Positions 12,616 through 25,186 of a DNA stretch of 64,000 nucleotides are shown piece by piece (position 1 is the stretch's first letter; every line of letters starts with the position of its first letter). The DNA comes from Aphelocoma coerulescens (taxonomy: Eukaryota > Chordata > Aves > Passeriformes > Corvidae): contig NC_091022.1 of NCBI RefSeq assembly GCF_041296385.1, forward strand, positions 24,323,967 through 24,387,966. The letters run 5' to 3'. Below the pieces are notes generated by a model, which searched no databases, was not told the origin of the DNA, and saw only the letters and a list, made by a program, of their open reading frames with translations. The position numbers and the translations under genes were made by a program.

Positions 12616-15600
12616 GCACTTCATGCCATTCCTGTGTTTTGAGGCTCTCCAGCCTTAATTCACTGGCCGTGGGCAAACTCTGCTGCTGGGTGTGGATCAA
12701 AGGCAAGACCCAACCCCTGGGGACCCAGGGAAGGAGTAGCCCAGGAGAGAGTGGGAAGCTGTGAGCTGCTGGACAGGATTTCCTGGTTAAAAATTGGAGA
12801 ACACCGCTGGAAACACAGCTTTGTTTCCCTGGATGCTGGAAAGAGCACATTTTCCTTCCTCCCACGTAGTCACCAGGAGTCTCACACTGGCGATAGGCGA
12901 GGAATTGATGCTCCAGCTTTGTTAATTTTCTGTGTGTGCTTGTGCTCGGCAGTGCCATGAGTTTGCGAAAAGGATTTGCATGTGGCTAAGTAAACATATT
13001 AGAGATTCAGTCTATAGAGGAATACTTAGAAGATCATCTTCTATTGACCCCTCTCCTCCTGATTACCAGCCCTCCCTCGAGCAGATGCTCAGCTCTGCAG
13101 CAGGGATCACAGATGCTGGCTTTTTCTCAGCTCAGTTTCTGCAAGAATATAGTACTTCTGCTGATAATTAAAGATAAAATACAGGGCTTTGCTACAGGCC
13201 ATCTCTGCTGGTGACCCAGGAACTTAATCTAAAGCTTACCAAAGGTTTTGCTAATTTTAAACCTGGAAGGGCTATTGGGCTGGGCTCAGTAACAGAGGGA
13301 GGGAGAAAGCCCAGGCAGACTGAGTCGGATCAGCTTGTGCTGTCATTTCTTCTGGCTTTGATTCAGTTCTCCTGGGAAGATACCCAGCTGGGCCCTGCTC
13401 CTTCTCCATGTCACCTGAGGTTGCTCCACCAGCTGGCTTCAAAGCTTCAGTGCTGGCAGAGATCTCTTTGAAATATTCTGTGTTCTCCCGAGAATATAAA
13501 AAATAAAAGGAAGAGGAGGAAGAAAGCAGGGAGAAGTAAAGCTCCGTGGGCTTTTGGAAATGTGTGATGGATGTGCTCCCTGCCAGCTGTGTGCTGGATC
13601 AGCTGTATAAATCCTGGGGGCTTTGAGAAGATCCACCCACCTGTTCTTGAAAGGATTCAGGCTGGGAAGGGAGAGCAGAGTGGGTGGAGAGGACAGCACC
13701 AAGCACTGGTGTCACCAGAGCCCTTCCAGGACCTGCCAGTCCTTGAGGTTGCTCCTGGCACTCGGCTGACAGGAAGGGACTGAGACGGTTTGGTTACAGG
13801 GGGTCGGGCAAGGACCAGGACTGCAGGGAGGAGACACTGATGCCCGGAGCCGCTGTTGGGAGTTTCCGTGCAGTATCGCAGCTGTTGATCTCTAGTATCT
13901 GGCTGAAAGGATGTGGTGGTGATGACAGCTCCTCTTTCCTGGCCAAGATCCTTCTGTGGGCTGGAATAGCAGTGGTTTCACTGCCTCTTGGCATATTAAG
14001 AAACTTCCCAAACAAACAAGTGAGTGAATGGAGGAGGTGAGCTCATGCTGGAGTTTATCACCACGCCCATCAAAGACACTCAGTAATTGTGTGGTCTTTG
14101 TCGGAGATAATGACGTGATCTTTATGAGTGCTGAAATCGGCTGAGTCTATCCCTCGTGGAGGAGAAAAACTGGGCAAGCCCTGCTGCCTCCCTCCTGTCT
14201 CTCCTGTTGGCCAGCAAAAGCAATTTACACACGGAGTGTGCCATGTCCGGAGGAGCATCTCTGCTCCTGGTACCTCCCTCGTGCTGCCAGTGGCTGTCTC
14301 CCTCCCTTGGCAGCAGGGTTGTATTTTTCCCTGTTAACCTGTATTTTCTCACCAGCGTTGTGATACCGATGCCTCGTATCTCCTAGGGGAAGAGGTGGAA
14401 ATGCCTTCTCTAAAAGTTCTGGAACTTGGTTTTGGTCAGGTGATCTCTCAGGATGTTTTCCCCTCTCACCTTCTTCAGTGTACTGATACAAAGATCCTTC
14501 CCATGCTCCCCAAATGACCAATGATCAACCATTAAAAACAATAATCTGAAGACATTAAATTTTTCAGCAGCTGTAAATAGGTTTTAACATAGCTTCAAGT
14601 ATTTATTGATCTCGCCTTTTGTGTCTGAAGTGGGGAAAAAAAAGATTAAAAAATAAGAAAAGAACCAAGATTTCAAATACCACCTTTTTTCTTTCCCTCA
14701 GTTAGAGGAGAGTAACTCCTCTCAAGACCACCAGCCCCTTTCTCTGCCAAAAGAGTCACAGCTGCACATGAATCTTGCAGGTTGTCGTCTGATCGTCTGG
14801 TCCTAACATCTAAGTAAATATATGGAGAGTAAACAGGAGAGGCCAGCAGCATCAGACCACAGGGATGATGTGTGTGGAAAGGAACTGTTGTGCTGATTCC
14901 CAAGCCCTGACATCCCATGAGCCTGCCAAGATTTCCTGCGGTCTGGCAGCAGATCATGCCCAGGAATATTGCTAATGAAACAGCTTTTTGAAGTGTGGAA
15001 GGCTGGGAATTCCTGCACGTTCCCTGGGGGGTGTCCAGGCTTCTGGAGATTACAGAAGCTGTGGGGAGAGGGTCCTGAAATGTGAGGGTGGGATTTCTTC
15101 TGAAGCTTGGTCATGAGCTTGGAACTGGATCTCAGCCCTGCTCCACGGTCCTGGAGAGTTGCATAGGTTTGCAAAGCACTCTTGTGACCTCTCCTGTTGC
15201 TGCGAGGAGTTATTAGGAAAGGACAAAAGAGAGCAGGGAATGTCTCTGAGCCACTGTACAAATCCATGAACGTGAATCTTGAAGATTGGGTTTCATCCCC
15301 ACACCCAAAGTCCTCAAGTCTCCCAGTCCTCCAAAGGCATGGTAGGACTGGGAGAGGCAGTGAGGATGGCCACCAGTGTGTGAGGTGTCTGTGCAAAGGA
15401 CAAAAGGGACAGGACTGTTTGGTCTTGGAGCAGAAACATGCTTTAACCTGGGATATTTTCTCTTTCCTGATGCTCCTAATATGAAATCAAATGTGCCTTG
15501 AAACAAGGAGAAGATGGAAAATGCATAGCACAGGGCTGATGATAGGAGTCTCTCTTGCTCTGTCTCTGGGGACTGATTTCCCCAACCTTGCCATGCACCG

Positions 15601-16299
15601 AGCTCCTCCAGAGAAGCAGAAGATGTTCTCTGCAGCAGTTGCACAGGGAGCTCTTGATGCCACGTACACAGGCTCTCAGGGATCTCTGAGTTTGCTCCCC
15701 TTGGGAGGTGGTGCCTGCTCCCCAAGCCTGCAGCCGCAGTGTTCCAGGCAATGGAAGCCAATTACCTTCCACGTTGAGCAATTTGGGAGTGATTTCACGC
15801 TCCCTGGGCGGACCAAAGCTATGCCTGGAGAACCCGTGCTCTTGGAGCAGGGATGCTAAACATCAAACAGGACTTGAAGTTTCCAGCGTTTAATTTCCCA
15901 TTTAGCCAAGGCAATTAAAAGCATCACCATGTAAAGTGGCGGATTTTCTCCTGCATTTTTATTTGCCTGTGTCCTTAAAGAGAGCGGCTCAGAAGTAATG
16001 ACATCCATCCTACTGCAGCAGGAACAAGCCCTGCTGCTCGTCCCTGTCAAGGGCAGCTGAATGCCTGCTCCATACTTACACAGCCCTGGAAGCCTGGACT
16101 CTAAGAGGATGCCCTAATCCACCTGAAGAAGCACTGTGCAGGCACATCTCCATATGAGATGGCTCTTCTGCTGCTGGCATAGCCAGCAAGGCAGCAGGGG
16201 AAAGAGGATGAAAATTAATTTTGAGAAGAGGGCCACTGATTGGGGTGAGAAGGTGGAGCAAGACTCTTCTTGGAGATCCCAAGTGAAAGGAAGAGAGCA

Positions 16300-16500
16300 A
16301 TGGATGCAATTTGTGGCCAGTGAAATTCCAATTAGACATTAGGAGAGAAATTCAGCCTCGGGATGGTGAGACACTGGCACAGGGGCCCAGGAAGGTGGTG
16401 AGTCTCAGTCCTTAGAGATACTCAAGCCTTGACTGGACAAAGCTGTCCCTGGCTGGTACCAGAGGGGTACTGGCTGGCCACCTTTGAGCTTTGTTGGCTG
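16300..16500 (+). mobile_element. Diverged CR1 3' fragment
   Basis: The segment follows the order of the CR1 C-terminus: a diverged counterpart of the 'lyrinotation lysine-rich' RLDI block (TTCCAATTAGACATTAGG), then GGTGAGACACTGGCACAGG, then GATACTCAAGCCTTGACTGG, the counterpart of the LEVFKARLDG block. Many substitutions and small gaps mark it as an old copy. Boundaries are approximate and a more exact subfamily cannot be given by eye. Confidence 0.6.
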
Positions 16501-18839
16501 GGTTACGTCTGAAGACATCAACTTCTCTCTAAAAAAAGGGAACAGCGCTGATGACTGTAAAACTGGTGAGAGGCACCTGAATGGGATGGTGAAGGTGCTC
16601 CTGAAAGCACCATAGGAATAAGCCAGCCCTCCAGCGGTGGGAAGTGTGCTCCCAGTGCAGGTCATCCCTGCAGCTGGCCATTCCCTGGTCACTGGCTGTT
16701 CCACTGGGCACACCTAGGTATTTCCTCTCTGTGCTGGCTCTTGGAGGACTTTGAAGTGCATTTCCTTCCATTCAATTATCTCTGGGAGCTCTGAATTGTG
16801 ATGGTAGAGGTGGCTGTATCAGTTCATTTGTTCCCCAGTGGCCAACAGGTTTTTAACCAAGCAATTAAGGGTTGTTTTCACTTGTACCTGAGAATCGACT
16901 AGTGAGGCAGAGATAAGGTAATGGCATCGCAGCAGGTCCTCCACTGTTATTTCTGGCTATGAATTAATCACAGCCACTGAGGCTCTGTGAGTGAGTGCAT
17001 TGATCATTTGCTACAACAATAAGAATTTCAACCAGTTATGCTCTTTTCCTCTCTAGAAATACTTTGGAAACTGCTGACTTAATGAGCATGAGTCCAGGCT
17101 CTTCCCAGAACACTAATAGCATCCATTAAAAAAAAAAAAAATCCAGCCCTTTATTTTGTGGCTGCTGAAAAGCCTGTTGCTGCTAACTGCCCGTGTCTGG
17201 GATCTGCTGAGGGAGACTGCACTCTCCAATTCACAGGAGGATCCAAGCTGTTCCCTCTGAGACACTGGGAAAGATTAAAAGCAGCTGAAAGCAAACCATG
17301 CTGGCTTGATGAATGGCATTTGGATGCTGTCATGTTGTGGCTGCTGGCATTGTGTTCCTTGGGAGCTGTGGCATAAGCCTCATAAAAACCAGTGCTCGGG
17401 GTAAAGCCTTGAGGAGCCACAGGGTGAGCTGAGGATCACACCTTGCCTTTCTACTTGGGTTTTTAGAGCTTCACAGTGATGGGATGAAATCCCAAACTGA
17501 GAAATGTCGGCAGATGGCCCCAAAAGGCTCAGAGGAAAAAAAAAAAAAAAGAGCAAAGTGGATTATTATGTTTTGAAGCCATGCATGTGCTTTTTGAACC
17601 TTGGAAATTTACTGCCTGGGGTGAGGAAGGGGAGTGAACTCAAGACTGGTCATTTCTTTACCCAGAGCAGGAGAAGCCTGCTCATCCCATCACTGTGAAG
17701 CCCATGGGGGCTTTAATACAACATACTGTTTATTTAATCATTCTGCCACTGTCCACAGGGATGATCTCCACGGAAGGAGTGCTGGGATGCCATGAATGTA
17801 TTTGAAGCCAGGATTTGTCACTCCTGCTTTTTGGAAAAGCAGCACTGGTGGTGCTGAGCAAACAGCCTGATGTGCATCCCAACAGGAATGACTCCAGCAT
17901 GTGCTCAGGATCCCATGCCATCCCTGCCACACACTTGGGATGGGTGGCACAGCTGTGAGTGACAACAGGGACAGTCTGGCTGGACCAGAATCATCTCCAG
18001 ATGGCTGCTCTCACATGTTTGTATCCTCATGTGGCTTCCAAGCATTAAGAGTGATTAAACACAACTGGAAAAGCCACATTTAACAGTGTGTTTCCCTCAT
18101 CCCTAAGTAGGTACTTGAGAAAAAAAGTTCGTGCTGTTAAGGAATGTTTTGGGCAAGTTTTTTCCCCCATGGGAAGGGTGATCTGCTCAAAACAAGGAAC
18201 AGATTCAGAAAATCAAAGCAAAGTTCTGTGCAGACTCTCTAGCCCTTACTGGAACAATCAAATTCCAAATTTTACGGCTCTGGCCTTTATTATGGACTTG
18301 GTAAAGCAGGGCTAACAATCTGTGGTTTGTGTATTTACACTGCAAACACTTTCACATCAAGATTATCTCCTAGCTTGTCCAGCTGGGAATTATTGGTCTA
18401 ATTTTCAGACAGAAACTGGGCACATGCTGTTTTGTAGCAAACAGTGAAGAGAATTCCTGTATGTCCCTAATAACTCGAATAGGCAGGATTATTCACTCAG
18501 GTTTCCCACCCAAACAAACAGAGGAAACAGCTGTCACAACTAAAATACCTTTCAAGGGTTGAAAAACTTTCCAAGCATGGGCTGGATTGGAAAGCTGAAC
18601 ATTGACTTTTGTTCCGCTACCAAACTCCTTCACCCTCAGCATGGGTCAAGTAATATATTTATTTTAGATACATGGATATATTTCCTTTTCTTTTTTTGAT
18701 AGTTAAACTTTATTTGAACTTTTATTTTATAAATTAAATTAAATTGAAAAGATTAATAACTTTTAAAAAGCTGATGTCTGAAACCGGATTTTTTTTTATT
18801 TCTATAGCCATGTTAAGAAAGAATGTGGAATGAATCAGA

Positions 18840-18962
18840 GTGTTTTTTTAATTTGGTTTTGGGGTTTTTTTGGTGGTTTTTTTTGGTTGGTTGGTTGGTT
18901 TTTTTTTTGTTTTATTTTGTTGGTTGGTTGGTTGGTTTTTTTGGTTGGGTTTTTTTGTTTGC
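18840..18962 (+). repeat. (TTGG)n and T/G-rich simple sequence
   Basis: About 120 bp made almost only of T and G, including two runs of TTGG units (about 18884-18901 and 18919-18938) separated by T-runs. The hydrophobic W/F/G-rich frames translated here are products of this composition and not genes. Confidence 0.9.
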
Positions 18963-20479
18963 TGGTTTCAGACAAAATAGCTGCCTTCAGCATGGTTTGG
19001 CAAACATTTGGCGGGGGTGACCCATCTTTGGCCTGTTTTTCCCACCTGTAGGTGGACCCTCACTACAACAGTTTATGGAATTAAGGTGAAAGAAGATGGG
19101 TCCAGTCACAGTAGAATTCACTCACTCGCTGGTAAACACCCATTACTGACAGGAAATTATTTCCTGCACTTCACCAGAACTCTAAATGTATGCGGAATAA
19201 TCTGCCTTATTTGCCAGACAGCACAACCCAGGAAATTCCTTCATATTCAAGTGGCAAATATTTAAACACTGATTTCACCAGTAAACAGCCCCGGGCCATA
19301 GAGGTCTTGCTTGGCTTCTTTGTTAATAGTTTTCTTTTACTGAACACAGCTGTACAGAGAAAAAAAGGGGAAAACACAGCAATACTAAAGAGGTAGCTGC
19401 CCAGACATCCCAGGAGAATCCAGACTTAGAAACCTTCTCTTATCACCAAACAGGAGGGATTCAGATGAGAAACACAGAAATTAGTGCTTAGAAGTTCTTT
19501 TGCTTGAGCTTAGTGTCTGTTCTCCAGAGACGCACAAAGATGTTTGAGTAAGAAATAGGTCAAATTAAAATTAAAAAAATAAGAATTTTCCTGGCCAATC
19601 CAAGATAAGGAAAATCCAAAATAATAGCATTTTCTCACATCCTATTTGTACATACAAAATGGTGGGAGAAAAGCCTCAACAATCTTGAATAGCACAAAGA
19701 AATGGCAATTAGTAAATATATCATGCTCCTCACACCAAAAAAATAAAGGGTACCAATGAGGATCAGAGGATTTGAAACAAGAAAAAAAAAAAAACAGCTT
19801 TTCCCCACACTGAATTATTAAGTGATGAATGTTATTGCTCCAGGCAAAAATGTAATAGATCCAAAACCAGCCTGAAGTTTCCATGGGAGAAGCACGAGGC
19901 CCTGTTAACAGCTGTGTGTCAACGTCCACTTTGGGAGTCCATCAGTCAGAAACTGCTTGAAAGAAGGAAGAAATTCCAAGGAAAAATCACTCCAGACTTG
20001 AGGTTTTTTATTTTAAACAACCCCCTGCTAGAGTTCCCTACCAGTGCCAGATACAGGTGCAGGATCAGATGGACTTCTGGTAATCTTTTTTGGTTTATGC
20101 TTTTCATTGGCAATGCCTTAATTCCTACCCATGACAGCTTTTCCTTCCACTAGACTGGAACTTTTCACCAGCATGTGGCCAGTCCAATGCCAGGAGGAAC
20201 AGGCTCAGCCCACCAAAGCTTTGGAAGGCCAGGCTCCCAGGATTCAGTTCTGACTTAGAAACCACAAATACTGAGCTGAATTCTTCCTGGTGACGGACCC
20301 AGGCTTTGCCCAAAGCCTGTGCTCAAACATTTTTCTGACAAGACCAAGGAATTTGGATTTTCTTGCAATTAGACAAAGAAGTGCCAGAGCACTTTATACA
20401 TGTACCCACATACCACAGGCTTCTAAGTGCCACCTTGGAACCAACCTGGTTCCTCTCTGGCTTGAGCACATTATCCAGC

Positions 20480-20780
20480 TTCCACTTGAAGGCACCCAGA
20501 GATACTGAGGCCATTCTCCTTGAGTTTGCTCTTGCCCTTTATCTCCCCTCTGCTAAAGATATGCTCCCCGTGTCTTATTTGCATTTGTCTGCCTTCATCT
20601 CTCAGCCACTGCCTCTTGTTCCGGCTTTCTCTGATAGATTAAAAAGCTCTTTAGAAACTGGTGTTTTCTTCTGCTGGCGGCACTTAGGCACTGTAATCAA
20701 ATCACCTCTTGACCCCCTTTCTGATAAGCTAAATAGACTCTTTCAAGGTCTTGTTGAATTTTTTTCTGTTGCTCTCAGAT
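20480..20780 (-). mobile_element. Ancient CR1/L3-like LINE relic
   Basis: Forward-strand landmarks CCACTGCCTCTTGTTC (about 20607), ATCAAATCACCTCTTGACC (about 20697) and GATAAGCTAAATAGACTC (about 20723) appear in the order and spacing of the reverse complement of old amniote CR1 3' untranslated sequence. Coding parts are absent. The match is by motif order only, so the subfamily is uncertain. Confidence 0.55.
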
Positions 20781-23700
20781 TATTTGCAAGCTCTCTCCTG
20801 CAGCACTCAGCCTGAGCACAGCGCTCCCGGCCTCCTCCTAGGATGGGGAGGTGGAATATGGTTTTTTTAAAGAAATGGGAAGAGTTGTGGCATAGCTGAG
20901 GCTTTGGCTTAGGGTCTGACTTTTCTACGGGGGCATCTACTTGCCCACAGCCTGTCTGATACCCATGGCATGCTCGTTCTTTATCTACACATGCCCGAAC
21001 TCACCCTTCATAAAATGAATTCTCCTATTTAGGGTACAAATGGTCTAAGCATGAGTCAGCCCCAGTTCCCAGGCAGGAATCCTTCTCTTAACCTGGAGCA
21101 CTCAACACCCACTGAACAGACCTGCCTAAGTGTTTCTTGTGGACTTGGGACAGAGCTGTGCCCCATCACAGCTGGTGCTGCTCTCTCCAGCTGACCCCTT
21201 CCCAGAGCACATCTTCTTCCTCTCTTCTCCTCCACCCTTCACTGCTTCACCCCCTTTATGGGCCTGCAGCCCTTCTCCTCAGGACACAACAGCAGCATCC
21301 TCACCCCGCACATGCCCCTTGCAGAGGTGTCTCCCTCCCTCAGTGCCCTTCCTTTGCCGCAGGATGACCAAGCATCTTCTCTGCAGTATTATAAGAACTG
21401 CAGGATATGGAAAATCCTGCTTTTTGCAGCCAGATGTTGTCAGCCTTTAGTTTCTAGCACTGTTTTTATTAGAGATCCTCCAGTGCTCCCACAGCCTCTG
21501 CATTTTTTCATTGATGAAGCAATGAGCCCTGGATTTGAAGCCCTTCCTAAGTGTGTCAGACTTGGAATGACTCCACCAGCTTTCTCCACCGCTCAGAGGC
21601 ATTCAGAAGATATTTAATTAAACCCACATCAGACTGCTGTTAGCAAGCTTTCTCCAATTAGCAAGGTGGAGAGGACTACATGTCATGGGGGGAAATGAGC
21701 AGACATGAAATGGTTTTGTTGCCTGTGCCTTCCTCAGTGTCAGATTAATTGGCACTTTTCTTCCAATTTGAGGCAGAGCTCTGGGTGCACACGGGTCACA
21801 GCATTGCAGTGCAATCCCATCCCATTTTGTAGTTTCCTCTCTCTCTCAGTATGATTGAAAATTTCCTTAGACACTTGAAGCGTGTTGTGCTTTGTCTACC
21901 AGAGTGAAAAAAAAAAGAAGGAAAATTAGTGGTGTTTAGAGTGGTCCTAGGTAGGGTTCTTTTAGGATCTCTACTCTTCCTTACCCGTTTTATGTGCAAG
22001 TGTGTTGGCTTTTTGTGCTGTTTTAACATGCCCCAAAACACAACTGGTTGAAATCAACTTCAAATGAGCTTGCAGTGGCTCAGGCCCTCTCTGTATGGAA
22101 CAAATTGAATTAGTCAGATGGTGATCTGCCCTGACTGAGAATCTTGCCTCCGTGTTTGTCACTTTGAACTTGCAGGGATCAGCTGCAAGGAGAGCTGCCT
22201 CTTCAAAAGCAGTAACAAGAGACTTGCCTAGCAGAGGTGCTCTCCCTGTGCCCCCAAGGACCTGCTGGCTCTCAGGACCTGTGTGTGACACTCAAGCCCT
22301 TCACATGCACTGTCACAGCCTGGTGCCGAGTCCCAGCTGGGGCTGTTTGCATCCTTGGAACTCCTTACAGGGGTATCCTAAGGGTGCTGACAATCAGCTC
22401 CATTTTTCCTCCCACAGTCACAATTCCAACAACACAACACATTCTCTTCTATCAAATCAGGGCACCAGGCTTTGTTTATTATTTGGAAATTGCAAACCAG
22501 ACCTACCTCGATGTGCGAGCCCACAATGGAGACATGCTGCTATGACAACAACATGAGGCTGAATCATCCAGACAGACAAGACACACATAATTGTGTGATC
22601 ACCTGTTCCCGCTTGTTCAAAGGAAATTTTATTAGTGCTGCTGAAGGTACATTAGTGAACAAAGCATAAAACATCCACACATCAGTCAGGGCTCAGCCAA
22701 ATCGGTGCAAGCACGGCCTGAGCCTGGTGCCTCACTGTTTTGCCACTCAGCATTTCACAGGATTCAGAACAGGATTTACAGAGACCTGTGTCTACAGGTG
22801 AGAGATCAAGAAAAACTCAACTTCTACTAATATGAAACATTTATACCTTTTGGGTCTTGTTGAGGACATCACAGTTTTGACTGAGGGATATGTGTGGTCA
22901 GTGGAGGGGCGGTCTGGATCCAGGAGGATGGTTAGAGAATGGACACGACTGATGGAAAACATGACTTTTTTTAACATTAAAAATCCCAAACCAACGATAA
23001 TTAAGAACGGTAGGTGGGAGAGGAAAGATGGTCTGTTGTACTGCAGACAAACAGGAATTTGCAGGATCATAATTCACTCAGCCAAACATATAAACCTAAA
23101 TGTGTTTGTGCTGTGCAGGTGCATCAACCACAGCATCCATTTACAGCTGCTGAGAGCACACTTCCACTTGTTTCCTTGCTCCCTTGTTCCTCCTAACATG
23201 AGGGTGCCAAAATTGCCACTCCAGTCATGGGACTGCTTTGTATGTCCTTTTTTAGCCATGTAACCCGTGGGCAGCACAAAAGTGATACAGTGCCAGAGCC
23301 AGAATATCCCTAAATGGAGGTGTCTGGTGCTCCTTTTTAATGCTCTGTCTTTTCCAGATCTGTTGGTGGTTTTGCTTCCTGAAGTCTTTCATACCTTCAT
23401 CTCATTCACCCAGAAGACTCCAGCAGGTATAAAGAGCTGCTGAAGTGGAAAAAAAAAAGCCCACTGTGTTTATTAATCACACTCTTTTTGAAAAGGTGGT
23501 CAAAACATTCATAAGGAACTTTTTTTTTTCCAGGCTTTTTGTCAAGATTTCAACCCACAGTGACCAAAAAAAGCAACTTCAATAGGGTATTTACAGCATT
23601 TGAAGATTTTCCACCAGGAGAATCAATGGCATTTTTACATGACTTGGGGAATTTTCTGCCAGGACTCCGTTCTGATAGTGCCCAAATAAATATCAGTCAA

Positions 23701-24224
23701 ATCTCCCCAGAAGCTGACAGGGGGTGGTAGCAGCAATAAGACCCGAGATGTGGATATTTCCTCTCTAGATAATGCACATGTATGAGTGTCTCACTGAGAA
23801 CATTTCCATCTGCTCCATGGTGAGCGGAAAATGTGGGTATTCCACAAGAACCATGCTGAGACCACTCAGTCAACCACTAATAAAACCAGCCCCGGAGTAA
23901 TCTGAAAACGAGATGTTCAGATGCACAGACATGAAACATTGCTGCATGAGCCTGTGCTACAAACCAGGGCCACTCCAGTGACAGAGCACATTGTGAAGAG
24001 CAGCATCTCTCCCACCTGCCCCTGTATGTGGCACCGAGGCTTAGCCAGGTGCAAGGGGGGACTGTTTGAAAGTCAGCTTCAAAAGGCATTGAGGAAGCAA
24101 AAAAAGTCCCAGGACAGAGAACAGTGAAGCATGACAACAGATCTGCAGACAAAAGCAAGACTTCTGTGTTGAACAGAGAGTGAAAACTGTCTGGAGGCCA
24201 TTCCAGAGGGCAATGATCATCAGC

Positions 24225-24625
24225 ACGAGGTCTAGCTGGAGTCCAGCAGGTAACAGTGTGTCCCGGGGTCAGTACTGGACCCAGTCCTGTTCAACATCTT
24301 TATTAATGGTCTAGATGATGGGGCAAGAGTGTACCCTGAGCAAGATAGAAAACTAGGAGGAGTGGCTGATACACCCAAGGGTCGTGCTGCCATCCAGAGG
24401 GACCTTGACATGCTGGAGAAATGGGCTGACAGGAACCTCGTGAAGTTCAGCAAGAGTGAAAAGTCCTGCCCCAGGCACCACCAGTCCACTGAGGTGACCA
24501 AGCACTGCTACAGGTTGCCCAGAGAGGCTGTAGAGTCTCCATCCTTGGAGATATTCAAAAGCTGACTGGACATGGTCCTGGGCAAAGAGCTCGAGGTGGC
24601 CCTGTTCGAGCCATGCAGACCAGCT
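24225..24625 (+). mobile_element. CR1 LINE fragment, second readable copy
   Basis: The fragment shows SVLDPVLFNIFINGLDDG in one frame, then ADTPKGRAAIQRDLDMLEKW and ADRNLVKFSK in another, all recognisable CR1 reverse-transcriptase blocks. It then jumps to the RLPREAVESPSLEIFKS block near the C-terminus. It has an internal deletion, frame changes and stops, and is more diverged than the copy at 10.1-10.9 kb. It is dead. Confidence 0.85.
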
Positions 24626-25167
24626 GACCTTCAGTCCCTGTCAGCCTCAACCACTCTGAAGCTCTGTGACTCTGAGGAGGTTTCAAAGGGGAGGTTGAAC
24701 AAATATATGTTCAGACTCTTTTAGGAGGATGGACTAACCTTGTGAAAGCTCCCCCAGTCCTGCCTGGATTCTGCCTGGGGTTGAGAGGAGTATCTTCACA
24801 CCAGGTCTGCACCAGCTGGCACTGTCTCAGACTGCCACCGGACCAGACCTAGCAGCTGTGTTTGCTCAGTGACACTGTGCTGTTAACAGGAATCTTCAAG
24901 AACAGATGGTGCTAGAAGATTTTTGCTCAAGAATGGGGGAAATCTTGATTGCTTTGTTAATATTTAAACTAAAAGCTGTGTGGAAAAAAACCCCCACGTT
25001 CCACACTCTTTCTGATTTTGGGTTTTCTCCTGCAACTCCATCTCCAGTCAGGAGATTGTAATGTTGCTGCACAGCTACAGAAGAAGAGGGGCACCTGTGG
25101 GCATGGCTGTCACCTCTTTGGTGCTACAGGTTTGAGTTAGAGAGACAAATTCTAAAGCAGGAATCTC

Positions 25168-25186
25168 AAAAAAAAAAAAAAAAAAA
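25168..25186 (+). repeat. Poly-A run
   Basis: Nineteen consecutive A residues. No retrogene or SINE body was recognised immediately upstream. Confidence 0.9.

Larger units (their letters stand above)
10898..16299. other. Gene-poor region, no supported gene
   Basis: No exon chain or recognisable protein was found. The longest frames (11670-12224 forward, 12377-12958 reverse, 14803-15396 reverse) have no known domain and no recognisable splice context. It includes a short CR1 tail near 12540, listed separately, and homeodomain-like AT-rich sequence near 11460-11575. Confidence 0.55.
16501..24224. other. Gene-poor region, no supported gene
   Basis: No exon set or recognisable domain was seen. 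The stretch carries G/T-rich simple sequence (18840-18960), an AT-rich segment near 18640-18790, and an old CR1-like relic (20480-20780), which are listed separately. Nothing else could be supported. Confidence 0.55.

Noticed and set aside
12377..12958. 193-residue reverse frame
   Set aside because: It runs through a CR1 tail and shows no domain.
14803..15396. 197-residue reverse frame
   Set aside because: No family resemblance and several other open frames overlap it; consistent with chance in moderately GC-rich DNA.
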